Origin: Cephalotrichum gorgonifer
Taxonomy: Eukaryota > Ascomycota > Sordariomycetes > Microascales > Microascaceae
Direction of reading: 5' to 3'
Assembly: GCA_900312665.1 (NCBI GenBank)
Contig: ONZQ02000025.1
Coordinates: 1-61,559 of the forward strand
DNA length: 61,559 nucleotides
In this document: positions 44,609-56,159 of the stretch, piece by piece
How the letters are laid out: every line of letters begins with the position of its first letter
How positions within the stretch are numbered: position 1 is the stretch's first letter
Notes under the pieces: generated by a model
Database searches by the model: none
What the model was told of the DNA's origin: nothing
Seen by the model: only the letters and a program-made list of their open reading frames with translations
Position numbers and translations under genes: made by a program

Positions 44609-45367
44609 ATGGCTTCCACGCAATCGCTTCCAGATATACCTGATATTGGGATCACGTTCCCACCCTCGTCCATCGCCCGCGAGGCCGTTGCGTTTGCCAA
44701 GCAGCATTGCAGTCCGACTGTATATAATCACATGGCGCGATCCGCATATTGGGCCCTGCTTCTTTCCAAGAAACTCCCCGGGTTCGACGACCCGACCCGT
44801 GTGGACCTGGAGCTCGTTTCAATCAGCTGCCTCCTACACGATATGGGTTGGGCTTCAACCAAGTCTCTTTTATCCACGGATAAGCGCTTTGAGGTCGACA
44901 GCGCGAACATCGCTCGCGACTTTCTTTCCCAGGGCTCTATTAACTGGGATGAAGCTAGATTGCAGAGTGCCTGGTATTCCATTGCTTTGCACACCACAGC
45001 TTCTATCGCAAGCCATGCGGAACCCAACGTCGCTTTGACGCATTGGGGAGTCCTGGCTGATTTTGCTGGGCCGAAGTCTTTTACTGGTGATGTGATCACT
45101 TTTGAGGAGTATCGAGCCGTGATGGGGGTCTTCCCAAGGGAGGAATTTGATGGTGAGGGACTTAAGGGAATCATGTGTGGCCTCTGTCGTGACAAGCCTG
45201 TGACTACATATGATAATTTTACGGGAATCTTTGGCTTGAAGTATGGCTTAGATGGGGAAGGGCAGGGCAAGGAGGAGTATGCTGCCGCTTGGACGGAGAG
45301 TCAATTTGCCGATAGGGCAGTTCAAGGGCTGGAGGCTCTTGCAGCCTTGGACAAGGGGGACTGTTAG
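44609..45367 (+). CDS. HD-domain hydrolase, cyanamide-hydratase-like
   Basis: Member of the fungal HD-domain group that contains cyanamide hydratase, a zinc enzyme that turns cyanamide into urea. One exon, 252 residues. Metal-binding positions are visible: His41 in YNHMARS, the HD pair His77-Asp78 in SCLLHDMGW, and a later His in IALHTTASI. All occur in the usual order and spacing. FPPSSIAREAVAFAKQHCSP at the start is also typical. Many relatives in secondary-metabolite clusters and elsewhere have unknown substrates, so the family call is firm but the substrate is not. It is convergent with the methyltransferase at 46212. Confidence 0.82.
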   Translation: MASTQSLPDIPDIGITFPPSSIAREAVAFAKQHCSPTVYNHMARSAYWALLLSKKLPGFDDPTRVDLELVSISCLLHDMGWASTKSLLSTDKRFEVDSANIARDFLSQGSINWDEARLQSAWYSIALHTTASIASHAEPNVALTHWGVLADFAGPKSFTGDVITFEEYRAVMGVFPREEFDGEGLKGIMCGLCRDKPVTTYDNFTGIFGLKYGLDGEGQGKEEYAAAWTESQFADRAVQGLEALAALDKGDC

Positions 45368-46211
45368 GCGTGGCTGGACGCCATCCGGTATCACTCTAGT
45401 CTTTCGTCTTTGCATCAAAATAAAGTCCAATTTCGGCTTTCGGGGTTCTTATCATATTCCGGTAGCCCAAATAACCTGGAGCTTGCCAAACCAATGGTCC
45501 GTATGGATGGCACCTATAATTCGGCCTGTAGTGCCCGAATAGAGACCTACTACCCAAGTACTACACGTAGCAAATTCCCATCTACATCCTGCGTGATCCG
45601 GATGTCCCAATCCGTATATTACTGAGGGCTTCCATGGAATGAAACAAAGTCTAAAGGTCTCGCTCAGCCAGTTGTATTCCCATGTCATACATTGTGGATC
45701 TCACTGGCCGCAGTGGTCATATACACTCTTCATTCGCATCCTCCCGTGTTCCAAATAACTGGGACGGCTATATTTGAAAACCGATCGACCTGTTTTGCTG
45801 TCCAGAGCGGAGCTGCCTGAAGGCCGCTGGTTATAGGGGTGTTCAGGTTCCTGAAGTTAAGTCAAGGCTAACCGCAGTGATGCATGTTCATACGCTTAAG
45901 CAGGGTGTTATCGTAGAAAAGTTCAACCGCAATAGCCGCCTCACTCTGATCCTCAATCTTCCACTCCAATTATTCGGTTAAATATTCGAATTTCGTCCCG
46001 ATATACAGGTGTCTTTCTCTACTACTATTATCCGGCAGAACAGTCGTGGGTATTCAGTACCCAAGTCCATAGCACAAATATGCCTGACTTGTTTGCAGGT
46101 CCTACGAAATTAGAAGCCCAGGAAAATGACAAACTAATACTTCAGTAGCTTATTTATTGCTCTTCTTTCTCCCTTCTAAGTTTGGAACCCTCGATGTGGC
46201 CGTATACCCGC
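45368..46211. other. Convergent intergenic region
   Basis: No gene seen between the two convergent 3' ends. Confidence 0.55.
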
Positions 46212-46994
46212 TTATGCCTTCTCTCCTAAGCATATTAAATAAGAGAACTTGACCAATTCTCCTTGGCCTCCAGAAGGCTTCCCCTCCTTAAACTCCCCAG
46301 CAAATCTCTCCGCCATCTTGGAGTGCTCCCAAGCTACTTCAACTCTGACATTCTTAAACCCAACATCTCGCATTAGCGCTGCCATCAACTCTCGTTTAAT
46401 CCCATGGTGCTCGACTCCATCCATTTTAGATTCGGGATGGAATCGCCTTGCATCTGGTCCGAAGTCTTCAAAGTCTGTCAAAGCGACCATGCCACCCTTT
46501 TTCAGGCAGCCCAGCATGGTCGTCAGGACTTGTTTAAGATCTCGGATGTGGTGGAGGACGAGATGTGATACGACGAGGTCGAATTTAAGCCTCGGGCCGT
46601 CAGGTTGGGCCTCTTCTGCTGGTGGAAGCCGTTTATCCTCGGGATCTTCCAGTTCGATCGCGAGGGGGAGGATGTTATTGGGAAAAGCGGGGTCGCGTAG
46701 CTTCGACGAGAGGACCTCAATCATCCCTTTGGCAGCGTCGACAGCTACAAGGCGATTAACGGCGCGAGCTACCTCGGCACTAAGAAGTCCGGTCCCGCAG
46801 CCAATCTCCAGGACATCTAATTGGCGTGCATCTCTTTGCAGTCCTGCTGATAACGATGGGACAGAGGCTCGTACAGCGGCCCAGGCCTCAATACTCATAG
46901 CGTGAACAAAGGGGTTGCTATCCCATCCGGCAGCTTCCGAATTGAATCTATGATTCCCATCATGAACGCTGATGTCGCCTGTAGAGTCTGGCAT
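46212..46994 (-). CDS. Class I SAM-dependent methyltransferase
   Basis: One exon, 260 residues. Motif I VLEIGCGTGLL lies at about residues 61-71, with an acidic ribose-binding position in VAVDAAKGMIE (motif II). LKFDLVVSHLVLHHI follows (motif post-II), then CLKKGGMVALTDFED (motif III). This is the layout of Methyltransf_11/25-type small-molecule enzymes. There is no membrane or extra domain. The N-terminus NHRFNSEAAGWDSNPF resembles fungal UbiE/menaquinone-methyltransferase-like proteins of unknown substrate. No evidence in the window indicates what is methylated. The gene lies tail to tail with the HD-domain protein. Confidence 0.85.
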   Translation of the reverse strand: MPDSTGDISVHDGNHRFNSEAAGWDSNPFVHAMSIEAWAAVRASVPSLSAGLQRDARQLDVLEIGCGTGLLSAEVARAVNRLVAVDAAKGMIEVLSSKLRDPAFPNNILPLAIELEDPEDKRLPPAEEAQPDGPRLKFDLVVSHLVLHHIRDLKQVLTTMLGCLKKGGMVALTDFEDFGPDARRFHPESKMDGVEHHGIKRELMAALMRDVGFKNVRVEVAWEHSKMAERFAGEFKEGKPSGGQGELVKFSYLICLGEKA

Positions 46995-47427
46995 GATGCT
47001 TACTATACGAAGATTTGCGACGTAATGAAGTGAAGTGAAGGATTGCTGGCGGGGAGAGGAGGAGAGGGTGAAGCCAAGTCTTCGGGCTAATGGTCACATG
47101 ATTTATACTCGGATAAAGTCGGCTAGAATTACCCAGGTGCTCGTCCTGCCCCTCTCAGCCAACGGCAAGGAACATTCCCTTGAAAATTGATAGAAGGTTT
47201 TCCTCTTATATGCGGGAATAATACCATACCCTCTTATCCCGGCCGAGAATGCATGAAGGGTTACTCCGCCTTGAGACCAGGGCGAATTAGACTACCTACC
47301 AGGAGGATTCTTTTCCTACAGGGAATGGAGCGGCAAAATGTAGGTCAAGTTGTTGCTTTATACTTCCACGACAAACTTGGGACTATCTATAGAGCCGGTT
47401 GTAAGGACAGCAAGTGGCCAAGGTGTA
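46995..47427. other. Gene-free interval
   Basis: Upstream of the methyltransferase and downstream of the minus-strand regulator. Only short frames are present. Confidence 0.55.
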
Positions 47428-49178
47428 TCAAAGGAATATCCAGCGGTCCTCCAATGATGATAGCTCCGTTATCCAGTCCCATGCACCCGGGTCATTACAG
47501 CCCGACTTCTCACGAGCTATGTCCTGCTTCTTCCACAGGCGTTCCAGCACAAGCGGCGCATTCTTCACGTTTGCGCACATCGTGCCTTCCCATATCCTTT
47601 CAAGGACTTCAAGCGCCCATACCCTCTGCTCCGACGTGCTTGACGATGCGCCTGCAATAAAAGTAGGCCATGCGAGACCGTTCACGAGACAGTGCTCGGC
47701 TCCAAGAGCGGAATATTCATATCGCAAGACATCCACGAGCGGCAGCAGCAGATCGGCATCCTCCACAAGATTGTAGAGTAGCCGAGAAACGTATATTTCA
47801 GCGGCGAGCTTCCAGATGGCCCCGACGTGTGCGAGGTCCTTTGGTGATATGGACGTGATCTTCAGGCTAGGGCAGGCGACGACACTGGTAGCCCAGCTGT
47901 GGATATCGAAGGTTTGGATCTGACGAAGGGTTGAGTAGAGGGACTGGATGGGTAGGTCTGAGTTCTCAAGTACTGCTTCAATACTTGCTCGTCGCTGAGA
48001 TGAAACAAGGTCAATCGCCATTATGATGACCGTAGGACATCCGACCCCTGCTATTCCGTCAACTTCCCCTCCCGCATCACATTCTAAGCGTGAACTGATG
48101 GATCGTGTCAACACGCCCGGCCGAATGAGTGTGGATCCAAAGGTATCGAAACTAAATCTCTTGTTAGACCATGCGTTCTATGACAGGTTCCATGTGACTC
48201 ACAGTATTAACTCGTCAATCATGGCCTTTATCAGGGGAGCATGGCTGTCGATCCCATATTTAGCCCCATCTTCAAGAAGAGTCTTAGCCCCTTCGATATG
48301 TACGTTCCAAAACCCAGCTCCGCTCTCCAGGAGCTCCAGGAGCGCGAGCAATAAGATAGTGGCAAGCGTCCCGCTCTGGTAGCGGTCGTCGGAGTCTGCT
48401 AAAGCCTCCGAGAGATGGCGTAAGGCGTTATGCTTGAGAATGAGGTATTGATTGAGAAGGTCCGACTGGGACACGCCCGAGGTGTGGTTAGAGGTAGTTG
48501 GAAACAGGATTTGCTTCTGCGGGGCCAATGGCTGGACGCGGCCTCGTCGGAAGGTGTAGAGAGGGAATCCGGTCGCGCTGTGGGCACAATGGCAGGCAGC
48601 CAAGGCTAGAACTGCGTTGACTAGAGCCGGCGATGAGCCGATCATGGAGATGACCTGAGAGTACGGGTTCTTAACGCTGCTAACGAGGAACATAGCTGGG
48701 CAAACGCGCCGCTGAACTAGAGGGAATGCCGCCGAGTATTAAAAAGGGACGCATGGCTGGCTGGGTGCGAGGTTGCATGGGTTGAGTACTTACAGTAGTC
48801 GACTAGGAATCGCGCATTGTAGCCGAGATCCTGGAAAATAGGTTCTGTAAGGGGCTTGGATATCGCGGATACTATGCCAAGGCCCCACCCATTTTCAGAA
48901 AAGGGCCTTGATCGTGAACAGAGGATGACATTGGATGGTGGGTCGGGAGCGTCCCCAGTTACTTCCGACGGCTGAGAGGGTGACGAGATATCTTTGTGAG
49001 GAGCGTAGGGTTCACCGAATGTAGAATTCATGAGATGACCGCGGCTCGCCACCCCCCCCACCCATGTTAAAGGTTTCGTGTAAGTGCAGTTGACCCCGTT
49101 GGCCTGACACTTTTGACAGTGGGGGAGGGCCCCATCACACTTGAGGCGCCGTCGCCGGCAGGGCCAACATTTCTTCAT
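47428..49178 (-). CDS. Zn2Cys6 transcription factor next to an ABC pump
   Basis: GAL4-class regulator. Exons are 49178-48794, 48695-48203 and 48151-47428, giving 533 residues. The protein starts directly at the zinc cluster (MKKCWPCRRRRLKC, then C, C and C in the usual spacing, about residues 4-31), as in regulators of the fungal_trans_2 (PF11951) group. Typical landmarks of that group follow: MIGSSPALVNAVLALAACH, then HNALRHLSEALAD, GTLATILLLALLELLESG and NVHIEGAKTLLEDG. The ATG at 49178 is used because the in-frame codon further upstream at 49199 is TTG. The introns have GTAAGT and GTGAGT donors. It is divergent from the ABC-G transporter at 49921 with 742 bases between them, so it is a candidate regulator of that pump and of itself. 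Confidence 0.88.
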
Positions 49179-49920
49179 CGGGGGATGGTAGTCTCCCAAG
49201 GAACGTGGGTTAGGCCTCTAAGCCTATCTTGGCGCTTCGGCTGGTCGTGTTGTTGTTACGCATGGGCGTGGTGAGGAAATGTACAGGGAAGGCGAGAATT
49301 GTCCGTTGCGGACAAAAAAGTATCAAGAGTCACCCCCGCTCTGACAAATGTGCAGAACCGAATTGCGGGATGTTGTCTTGGCTGCCTATTACGGCCTAGT
49401 TTGTGCTGGCAAGCAGGCGGGACTTGGGTTTAATATGTCACCCGAGAATGACCCGAGGGGCCGTATCTATATCTGGGTACTTTAGTACATACTCCATCCA
49501 CCTATGTATCTTATCTTAGGGTCGCCACATGATCAAATAAGAAGAATGATGCTGGAAAGCAAAAACCTCACCGTATGTTTAAAGTACCCCCCAGTAGGCT
49601 CTCAAACATGCCGTGCAGGGATTAATGTTGAGTAGAGACTCGTCTTCGGAGAACTGCACGAAGACTCTCAAACCCCCCTATTTGTTTTATTCGGAAAGAC
49701 ACATACAGCTAGCTACGGCGATGGCAAACTTTACCCACAATTCGTGGGGTCGGCGAAGGCGCTCGACCCACTTGCCGAATTCAGGTAATAAAAATCAACA
49801 ACATTTCGCCTCCAGGCAACTCATACATAAAATAGCTAGTCCCCTCGGTCTGAATAGGGGCGGACATGAATGAACTCAGCAGTACTCTCGCCCAACCCCC
49901 ACTGACGCTTGTCTGACCCA
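49179..49920. promoter_or_regulatory. Shared promoter of Zn2Cys6 regulator and ABC pump
   Basis: Divergent intergenic region carrying a 17-base perfect palindrome at 49299-49315. No other gene is seen in it. Confidence 0.6.
49299..49315. promoter_or_regulatory. CCG-N3-CGG palindrome, candidate Zn2Cys6 operator
   Basis: Reads TTGTCCG-TTG-CGGACAA: seven-base arms, perfectly inverted, around three bases. CGG triplets in everted orientation are classical targets of Zn2Cys6 dimers. It is 121 bases upstream of the regulator's ATG and about 605 bases upstream of the pump's ATG. Confidence 0.55.
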
Positions 49921-52900
49921 ATGCCCTCTTATCTGTTCCCCCTGAACAGGGCATCTGCACCTGAGCAGTCATCGGACGCTGCCCAGAATGAAGGCGACCA
50001 CACCTCACACGTGGATGTGACTGATGAGGCCGAGGATGTCATCGCCGAGTTGCACCATACGATAACGGGGCAGTCATTCAACACGAGCAAGGAAGACCAC
50101 GGTGGTGCCTTTGCTGGGTTTGAAGCTTATCTACGTGGCGATGGACAAACTGGCCCCCAGTCTATTCCACTAAGTGTCTGCTTCAAGTCGGTAACAACCT
50201 ATGGGCAACAACAGGGTACGACGTTCGCGAAGACGGTGAAAGACGCCATTTTTCGAACCTTGACGCTCCAAGATATCTATGAATGGACACTCAAGCGTGT
50301 CATCTCCCCCGTGAGGGCGGAGAATGGCCGGGCTTTGATCCGGGACTTCACGGGGGTGGTCCGAAGTGGCGAGATGATGCTGTAAGTCTGGTCAACGTTT
50401 TGCCCCAAGATCCCACCAGCTTATAAAACTTTATCTACAGTGTACTGGGTAACCCAGGATCAGGATGCAGCACATTTCTGCGGACCATCGGCAATGACCA
50501 TTCTTCATTCTTGGGCATCAAAGGGTCCATCGACTACTCTGGGCTATCTCCGGACGACATCTCGAGGAGGTGCCGAGGCCTCGTCTCATACGTCCCTGAA
50601 GACGACGTTCACCTCCCAACTCTCACTGTTCGTCAAACACTGGAGTTCGCCCTCAAAACCAAGACTCCCAGGAAGTCTCTGCATGAGATACCTCTCTTTT
50701 TGAACGAGTTTGGCCGAGTCTTCGGTATGGCGCACGTGCTAGATACGTTGGTCGGCAACGAATACATTAGAGGAGTTTCTGGCGGAGAGAGGAAGCGGGT
50801 GTCAATTTTGGAGTCACTAGCGTCTGGGTCGTCAGTTAATGCGTGGGATGGGTCAACTCGTGGACTTGACGCCGCCTCCGCTGCGGATTACATCAAGTCA
50901 CTTAGAATCATGACGGACGCCTGCCAACGAGCGACAATCGTTTCCTTATATCAAGCTTCGGACGCGATATATGACCTCATGGATAAGGTCATGCTTATTG
51001 ACGAGGGCCGGATGATCTACCAGGGCCCTGCGGGACAAGCAGAGGCGTACTTTAACTCCCTTGGTTATCAACGTCTTCCCCGGCAGACAACGAGCGACTT
51101 TCTCACCACCATCCCCCTCGGGAATGCGGACATCGTTCGCGCGGGATATGAATCCCGAGTCCCTAGGGGTGCTGTCGACCTGGAAAAGGCATTCAGGGCT
51201 AGCCAATACTTCAAGGATGTGCAGGACGACGTTCTGCGGTACGAAGAAGAACTGCAGGCGTCTGCAGGTCAGTCTGGGAGAAAGCTGTCGGACTCCACTG
51301 AATTCAAACAGTTTGTCGAACAGGGGAAGTCTAAGTATGTCTCAGCTTCCTCCTCCTACAATACCTCATTTCCCCGACAGGTTCTCCTCTGCGCCAGACG
51401 CGAGCTCTGGCAAATTCGGGGTGACCTAGCACCCTTCATAACCCGAGTTGCATGCAACGTTGTCAGTGCCTTCCTACTCGGGTCCATGTTCTACAAAATG
51501 CCCGACGACACCGACGGCGTGTATTCCCGCGGGGGATTTTCGTTCTATTCGTCGGTGCTAGTAGCTTGGTTTCAGCTGGCGGAATTGGAGAACGCGTTCT
51601 TCGACCGAACTGTTGTCAGTCGGCAAAAGCGGTACGCTGCGGTCAGGCCTAGTGCTGTTGTCGCTGGCAAGGCACTCATCGATATTATCACCGTCCTTCC
51701 CCTCTCTACGACTTTCTCCCTCATCGCGTACTTTCTGGCGGGTATGAAGCAAGATGTAAGTAATCGATTCCCTGACCCATGCCATTTTGTAACTGCGGTG
51801 CTAACTGTTGACATAGGCCGGCTCGTTCTTCTCCTTCATGATCACCGTGTTTCTCAGCGCCATGTCCTTCACCGCTTTTTATCGCGTCTTTGGAGCGGCT
51901 TCGCGGCATCTCGAGGTTGCGCTCAGGTACTGTGGAGTGACTCTACTCATCTCCATGATCTGTGGCGGCTACGTGAGATCCGTGGACCGGCTGATCGCGG
52001 ATGTGCCCTGGGTGGGCTGGCTGGCGGTGAGATATGATATCGAAGCTGCGTATGTTCTATTGCTAATATGACATCCAGTACATAACACCAGTACCTTACG
52101 CCTTTGAGATTCTCATGGCGACGGAATTCCACGGCCGCGATTTCACTTGCGCGCTAGGTTCTGTAATTCCCTCCGGGCCAGCTTATAACGACTCCGCCTT
52201 TCAAAGCTGCGCCTCCACCGGAGTAGCGCCTGGCGAAATGGTTGTCAACGGCGATGACTACGTTCGAACCGAGTTTGGATTCAGTTACGATAACGTCGGC
52301 CGCGATTTCGGCATCCTAATTTTATTCACGGTTGCCTTGCTATTAATCAACATGTGGCTTGTCGAGAAGGTTGACTGGGTTGGTGGAGGTGGAGGCGCCC
52401 TCACGTTCTCTCGCAAGACAGCGGAACCCCAGGCTCCCCGAGTAAGTGATGAGGAAACCACTGATGAGGCCGTGGTCAGTTCGGGGGTTTCAACACCGAA
52501 ATCACCGAAGTCGTCGAACGGGTTGATACGGTCGCGCTCCACGTTTACCTGGCGAGATCTCAACTACACCGTCCATAACAAGGATGGTGAAAAGCAGCTT
52601 CTAAAAGGGGTATCTGGGTATTGTGAGCCTGGGAGACTAACTGCGCTTGTGGGGGCATCGGGCGCCGGGAAAAGCACACGTAAAGTCCACCCTCAGTTGG
52701 CTCTGTTGGCCTATGCTAACCACATTTGGTACAGTGATGACCGTGTTGACACAACAAGCCACCGGGACCTTGACCGGCGAGATGAAAATTGACGGGAATG
52801 ATGTTGACTCATCGTTCGGACGGGGGATTGGTTACTGCCAGCAAATGGACATCCACGTTGAGGCCAGTACGGTTCGAGAAGCGTTTGAGTTCTCCGCTCT

Positions 52901-54704
52901 TCTCAGGCAATCGTCTAGCACGAGTAAGAGCGAGAAACTTGCCTATGTTGACGAGGTTTTGGACATACTTGGGATGGCCGAGCTTCAGCATGCACTTATT
53001 GGCTCTCTGTCGCTTGAACAGAAGAAGCGGACGACCATTGGCGTTGAGCTTTGCGCCAAGCCAAGGCTCCTCCTGTTCCTTGATGAACCTACCAGTGTAA
53101 GTAAATTGAAGCTCATTTGGACGTCTTAGGCCTAATTTGATGCGCAGGGCCTGGATAGCCAAGGTGCTATGAGCATTGTACGGCTACTTCGGAGATTGGC
53201 GGACGGTGGCCAGGCAATTATTTGCACCATTCATCAAGCAAACCAAGAGCAGTTCGAGCTAGTGAGTTCACCTGTTTCATATCCGACTGGCCAGTCACCT
53301 GACTAATGAAACAGTTCGACCGTGTTCTTGCCCTCGATCGCGGCGGCAGAGTTTACTACTTTGGCGATACTGGTGTTAACGGCGGGACCGTGATCGATTA
53401 CTTCAACAGGAATGATTTGCCTTGCGACAAGGGCACGAATGTGGCGGATCTTCTGATCGAGGCTACTGCTCGGAATTCCGCCACCGCGCCAAAGGACTGG
53501 TGCGATATCTGGGAACAGTCTCCCGAAGCCGCCGCGGTTCTTGCGAAAATTGACGCAGTCCCTTCTTCTCCATCCCCTTCCACCAATCCAGGGCTAGAGC
53601 AGGAGTTGCTGAGCCAGAAATACGCCTCCTCAACGATTCAGCAGACTGTGCTTCTCACGAAACGAACGTTGATCCAGTATTGGCGCACTCCGGACTACAT
53701 CTACTCTAGGCTCTACTGTTCCTTCTGCCACGCTGGCCTCAACGGTCTCGCGTTCCTGCAGCTAGGAAACAGCGTTGCGGACATGCAGTATCGGCTATTC
53801 GCATGCTTCATGGTCCTTATGATTGTCCCTGAGTTCATCAACGCATGTTCCATGATGTTCATCGAAAACAGGAACATCTGGCTTGGTAGGGAGCATCCGA
53901 GCCGTATCTACGGCTGGACAGCCTTCACCACCGCCCAGATCATGGCCGAAATCCCGTACGCGTTCGCGGGTTGTATTATTTTCTACCTTCTCTTCTATTT
54001 CTTGATCGGATTCCCGCTTGGGACTCCCGCGGGTTACACATTCCTTATGATGGCTATGTTCCACCTCTTCTGCACATCCTGGGGCCAGTGGATTGCCGCT
54101 TTGAGGTATGTATTTGACCTTTCTCCTTGACGATAGTGACGCATCTGCTAATGAGACCAACAGTGCGAGCGCTGTGATGGCAGCAAACATCATGCCTGTT
54201 CTTGTGCTCCTGTGCGAATTCTTCAACGGTGTCGTTCAACCCCGATCGCTAATGCCCGATATTTGGGCATACACGATATACTACATTGGTCCGTTCACCT
54301 ACTGGATTTCCGGTGTTGTCGCTATGATTCTCCCTGGACTGGAGGTGAGGTGCACTGAGTCGGAGTTGATCCGCTTCGAGGCGCCGCGTGGCTTGACCTG
54401 CGCCGATTACGCAGGGGCTTGGTTGCAGGGCGCCAAAGGGTACTTGTCGAACCCGAACGCAACGGGGGACTGTGGGTATTGCCAGTATAGCGCTGGTGAA
54501 GATGTAAGTTCTTCGTTGACCGAAATCATGTATGCAGAGCAGAGCGGTAACTGACTTGATCAATAGTACATGTCTAAGATTGCACTTACAAGTGATAAGG
54601 CGTGGCCTTATCTGGGGATATTTGCGCTTTTTACTGTTTCAAACTACCTCTTTGTATACTTCTGGGTGTATATTAAATCCGTCAGGAACCTTCTCCCATG
54701 GTAA
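49921..54704 (+). CDS. Full-size ABC-G (PDR-type) multidrug efflux transporter
   Basis: Plasma-membrane ATP-driven exporter of the pleiotropic drug resistance family. Nine exons: 49921-50381, 50441-51755, 51817-52026, 52079-52679, 52735-53096, 53148-53261, 53315-54105, 54164-54503 and 54567-54704, giving 1443 residues. Layout is (NBD-TMD)x2. NBD1 has the degenerate fungal Walker A GNPGSGCSTFL (Cys in place of Lys), the signature VSGGERKRVSI and AWDGSTRGLDAA. NBD2 has canonical GASGAGKST (Walker A, split by an intron after codon 862), CQQMDIH (Q-loop), the degenerate signature LSLEQKKRTTIGVEL, LLLFLDEPTSGLD (Walker B/D-loop) and the H-loop TIHQ. Asymmetric degenerate sites are normal in PDR pumps. 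The loop before the last TM contains paired Cys, also a PDR feature. All junctions close in frame, so the gene looks functional. Regulation by the divergent Zn2Cys6 gene is likely. Confidence 0.92.
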
Positions 54705-55025
54705 TGCAATGGTGGACTTGCCCCGAGATGCTAGAACCGGCTGGGCATGTCATAGGTAGAGCCGACCGACAATAAGACTCTCTTGCTTAATTCAACATCT
54801 CTTCCTAGAATTAACTTTACTGTTTGATACCTCTGTTTACCCTTTGGCATATAGAGCAAGCTATATGCATATTTGATATTATATTTCCCGATCCATGAGT
54901 CTTATAACGCTAGTCGAGCTCTGTTTTTAGAAATGGTCCGAGACAATCTCATCGGGTGATTTATTGATTCACATGATCAGGTTTCCAAAGGCTACCCCTA
55001 TTTCTCTTGAGTGCGTACATACACC
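54705..55025. other. Convergent 3' intergenic region
   Basis: AT-rich spacer between the pump and the truncated transporter. Nothing else is seen. Confidence 0.6.
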
Positions 55026-56110
55026 TTACTGGCCACGGACACCCTTCCTATCAGTCAAAGATGATGGTCGATCGCTCTCCGACGCATCATCCGTAGCCAC
55101 ATCCTGGGCTGGCCGCACAGTAACCTGAGTGCCCTTTCCGGGTCCGTAATGAGAGCCCTCTCCAGTCAACTCGTTGCTTCCAGGACTGATCTGCTCTGAG
55201 CTCCCCGCGAAGTCCGTTGTCTTCCGCCTACGACTATGCTGCAAGTATGCCAAACTCAAAGCAGTCAATGTATGAAGTATGGCAAATCCAGCCGCTCCAT
55301 AATTACCCGCGACTACTGCGGGCTGATTTACCGTTTGGAATATCGCCAGGGGAATAACCGCATGAGATAGAGACGCCCAGACGTTGAGACCCGCCGACGC
55401 GAAGGCCCTCGTCGCCGGATCGCCCGACAACGTCTCCTGAGTCCACGCCCAAAACATGGAGTTGCTGGCCTGGCAGAAGCCGGTGAGGTAGTAGAGCGTC
55501 CACCTGCCGGCGCGATTCTCGGGGAAAACTGATGTGCTGGCTAAGTTAAGCAGACGGTGGCACTGACAATGCTTCCAAGGACGAACATCGGCCATCGGCG
55601 GCCTCGGAGCCAGGTATCGCTTGACCAGGCCATGAGTAGTGTTACAACCACAGTTACGGCTTGGATCCCGGTTGTGTAGTTATCTTGGCGGGTTAGCTAG
55701 CTGTTCGGGAGGAGTGAGAAGTTATCTCCTGCTCCGGTGCACTTACTAATTTGCGGAATAGTGTAAGACCCTGGGATGATTCTGTTCCAGGCCTTCAGCC
55801 AAAAGGCCGTGGAGTTCATAGGTTGGTCTACAACCGCATTCGCACTAACCCCCGGCTCGTCAGCATTGAGCTACTCTAGAATCCCGATAGAGGACAGAGG
55901 ATGAGGCCGTCTTACAAGGAGGTAACCCAAAGCAGCCACTAAACGAATGAACATTAACAAAGATGGAGCAATGGATATAAACGATGAGATTGTAGGCAGA
56001 CACTTACGATATCCAGTGTCAAAACCCAACGTTTGATTTGCTTCAAAGTAAAAGCTCCCTGTCGCACCCTGCCTTCCAGCGGATTTCTATTGCGGGGCTA
56101 GTTCGATTTC
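55026..56110 (-). pseudogene. Truncated MFS transporter (C-terminal half)
   Basis: Minus-strand fragment of an ACS-family permease of the pantothenate-transporter (Liz1-like) type. Pieces recognised in order: PLEGRVRQGAFTLKQIKRW (central cytoplasmic loop, about 56090-56011), WLLWVTS (TM7 start), STAFWLKAWN and TIPQI up to the donor at 55746. Then from 55683 NNYTTGIQAVTVVVTLLMAW (TM8), LRGRRWPMF, and NRAGRWTLYYLTGFCQASNS onwards to the stop. TM1-6 are missing: upstream of about 56110 the sequence becomes the RIP-degraded retroelement. Between GSIVSATVC and LASTSVF (about 55550) the frame shifts by one base with no plausible intron. Both defects mean it cannot make a normal transporter. The rest of the reading frame is well preserved, so inactivation is probably recent. 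Confidence 0.8.
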
Positions 56111-56159
56111 CTGAGTTGATTGGCTTAGACTTATGACTACCTCTGGAGCGTTTAGAATA

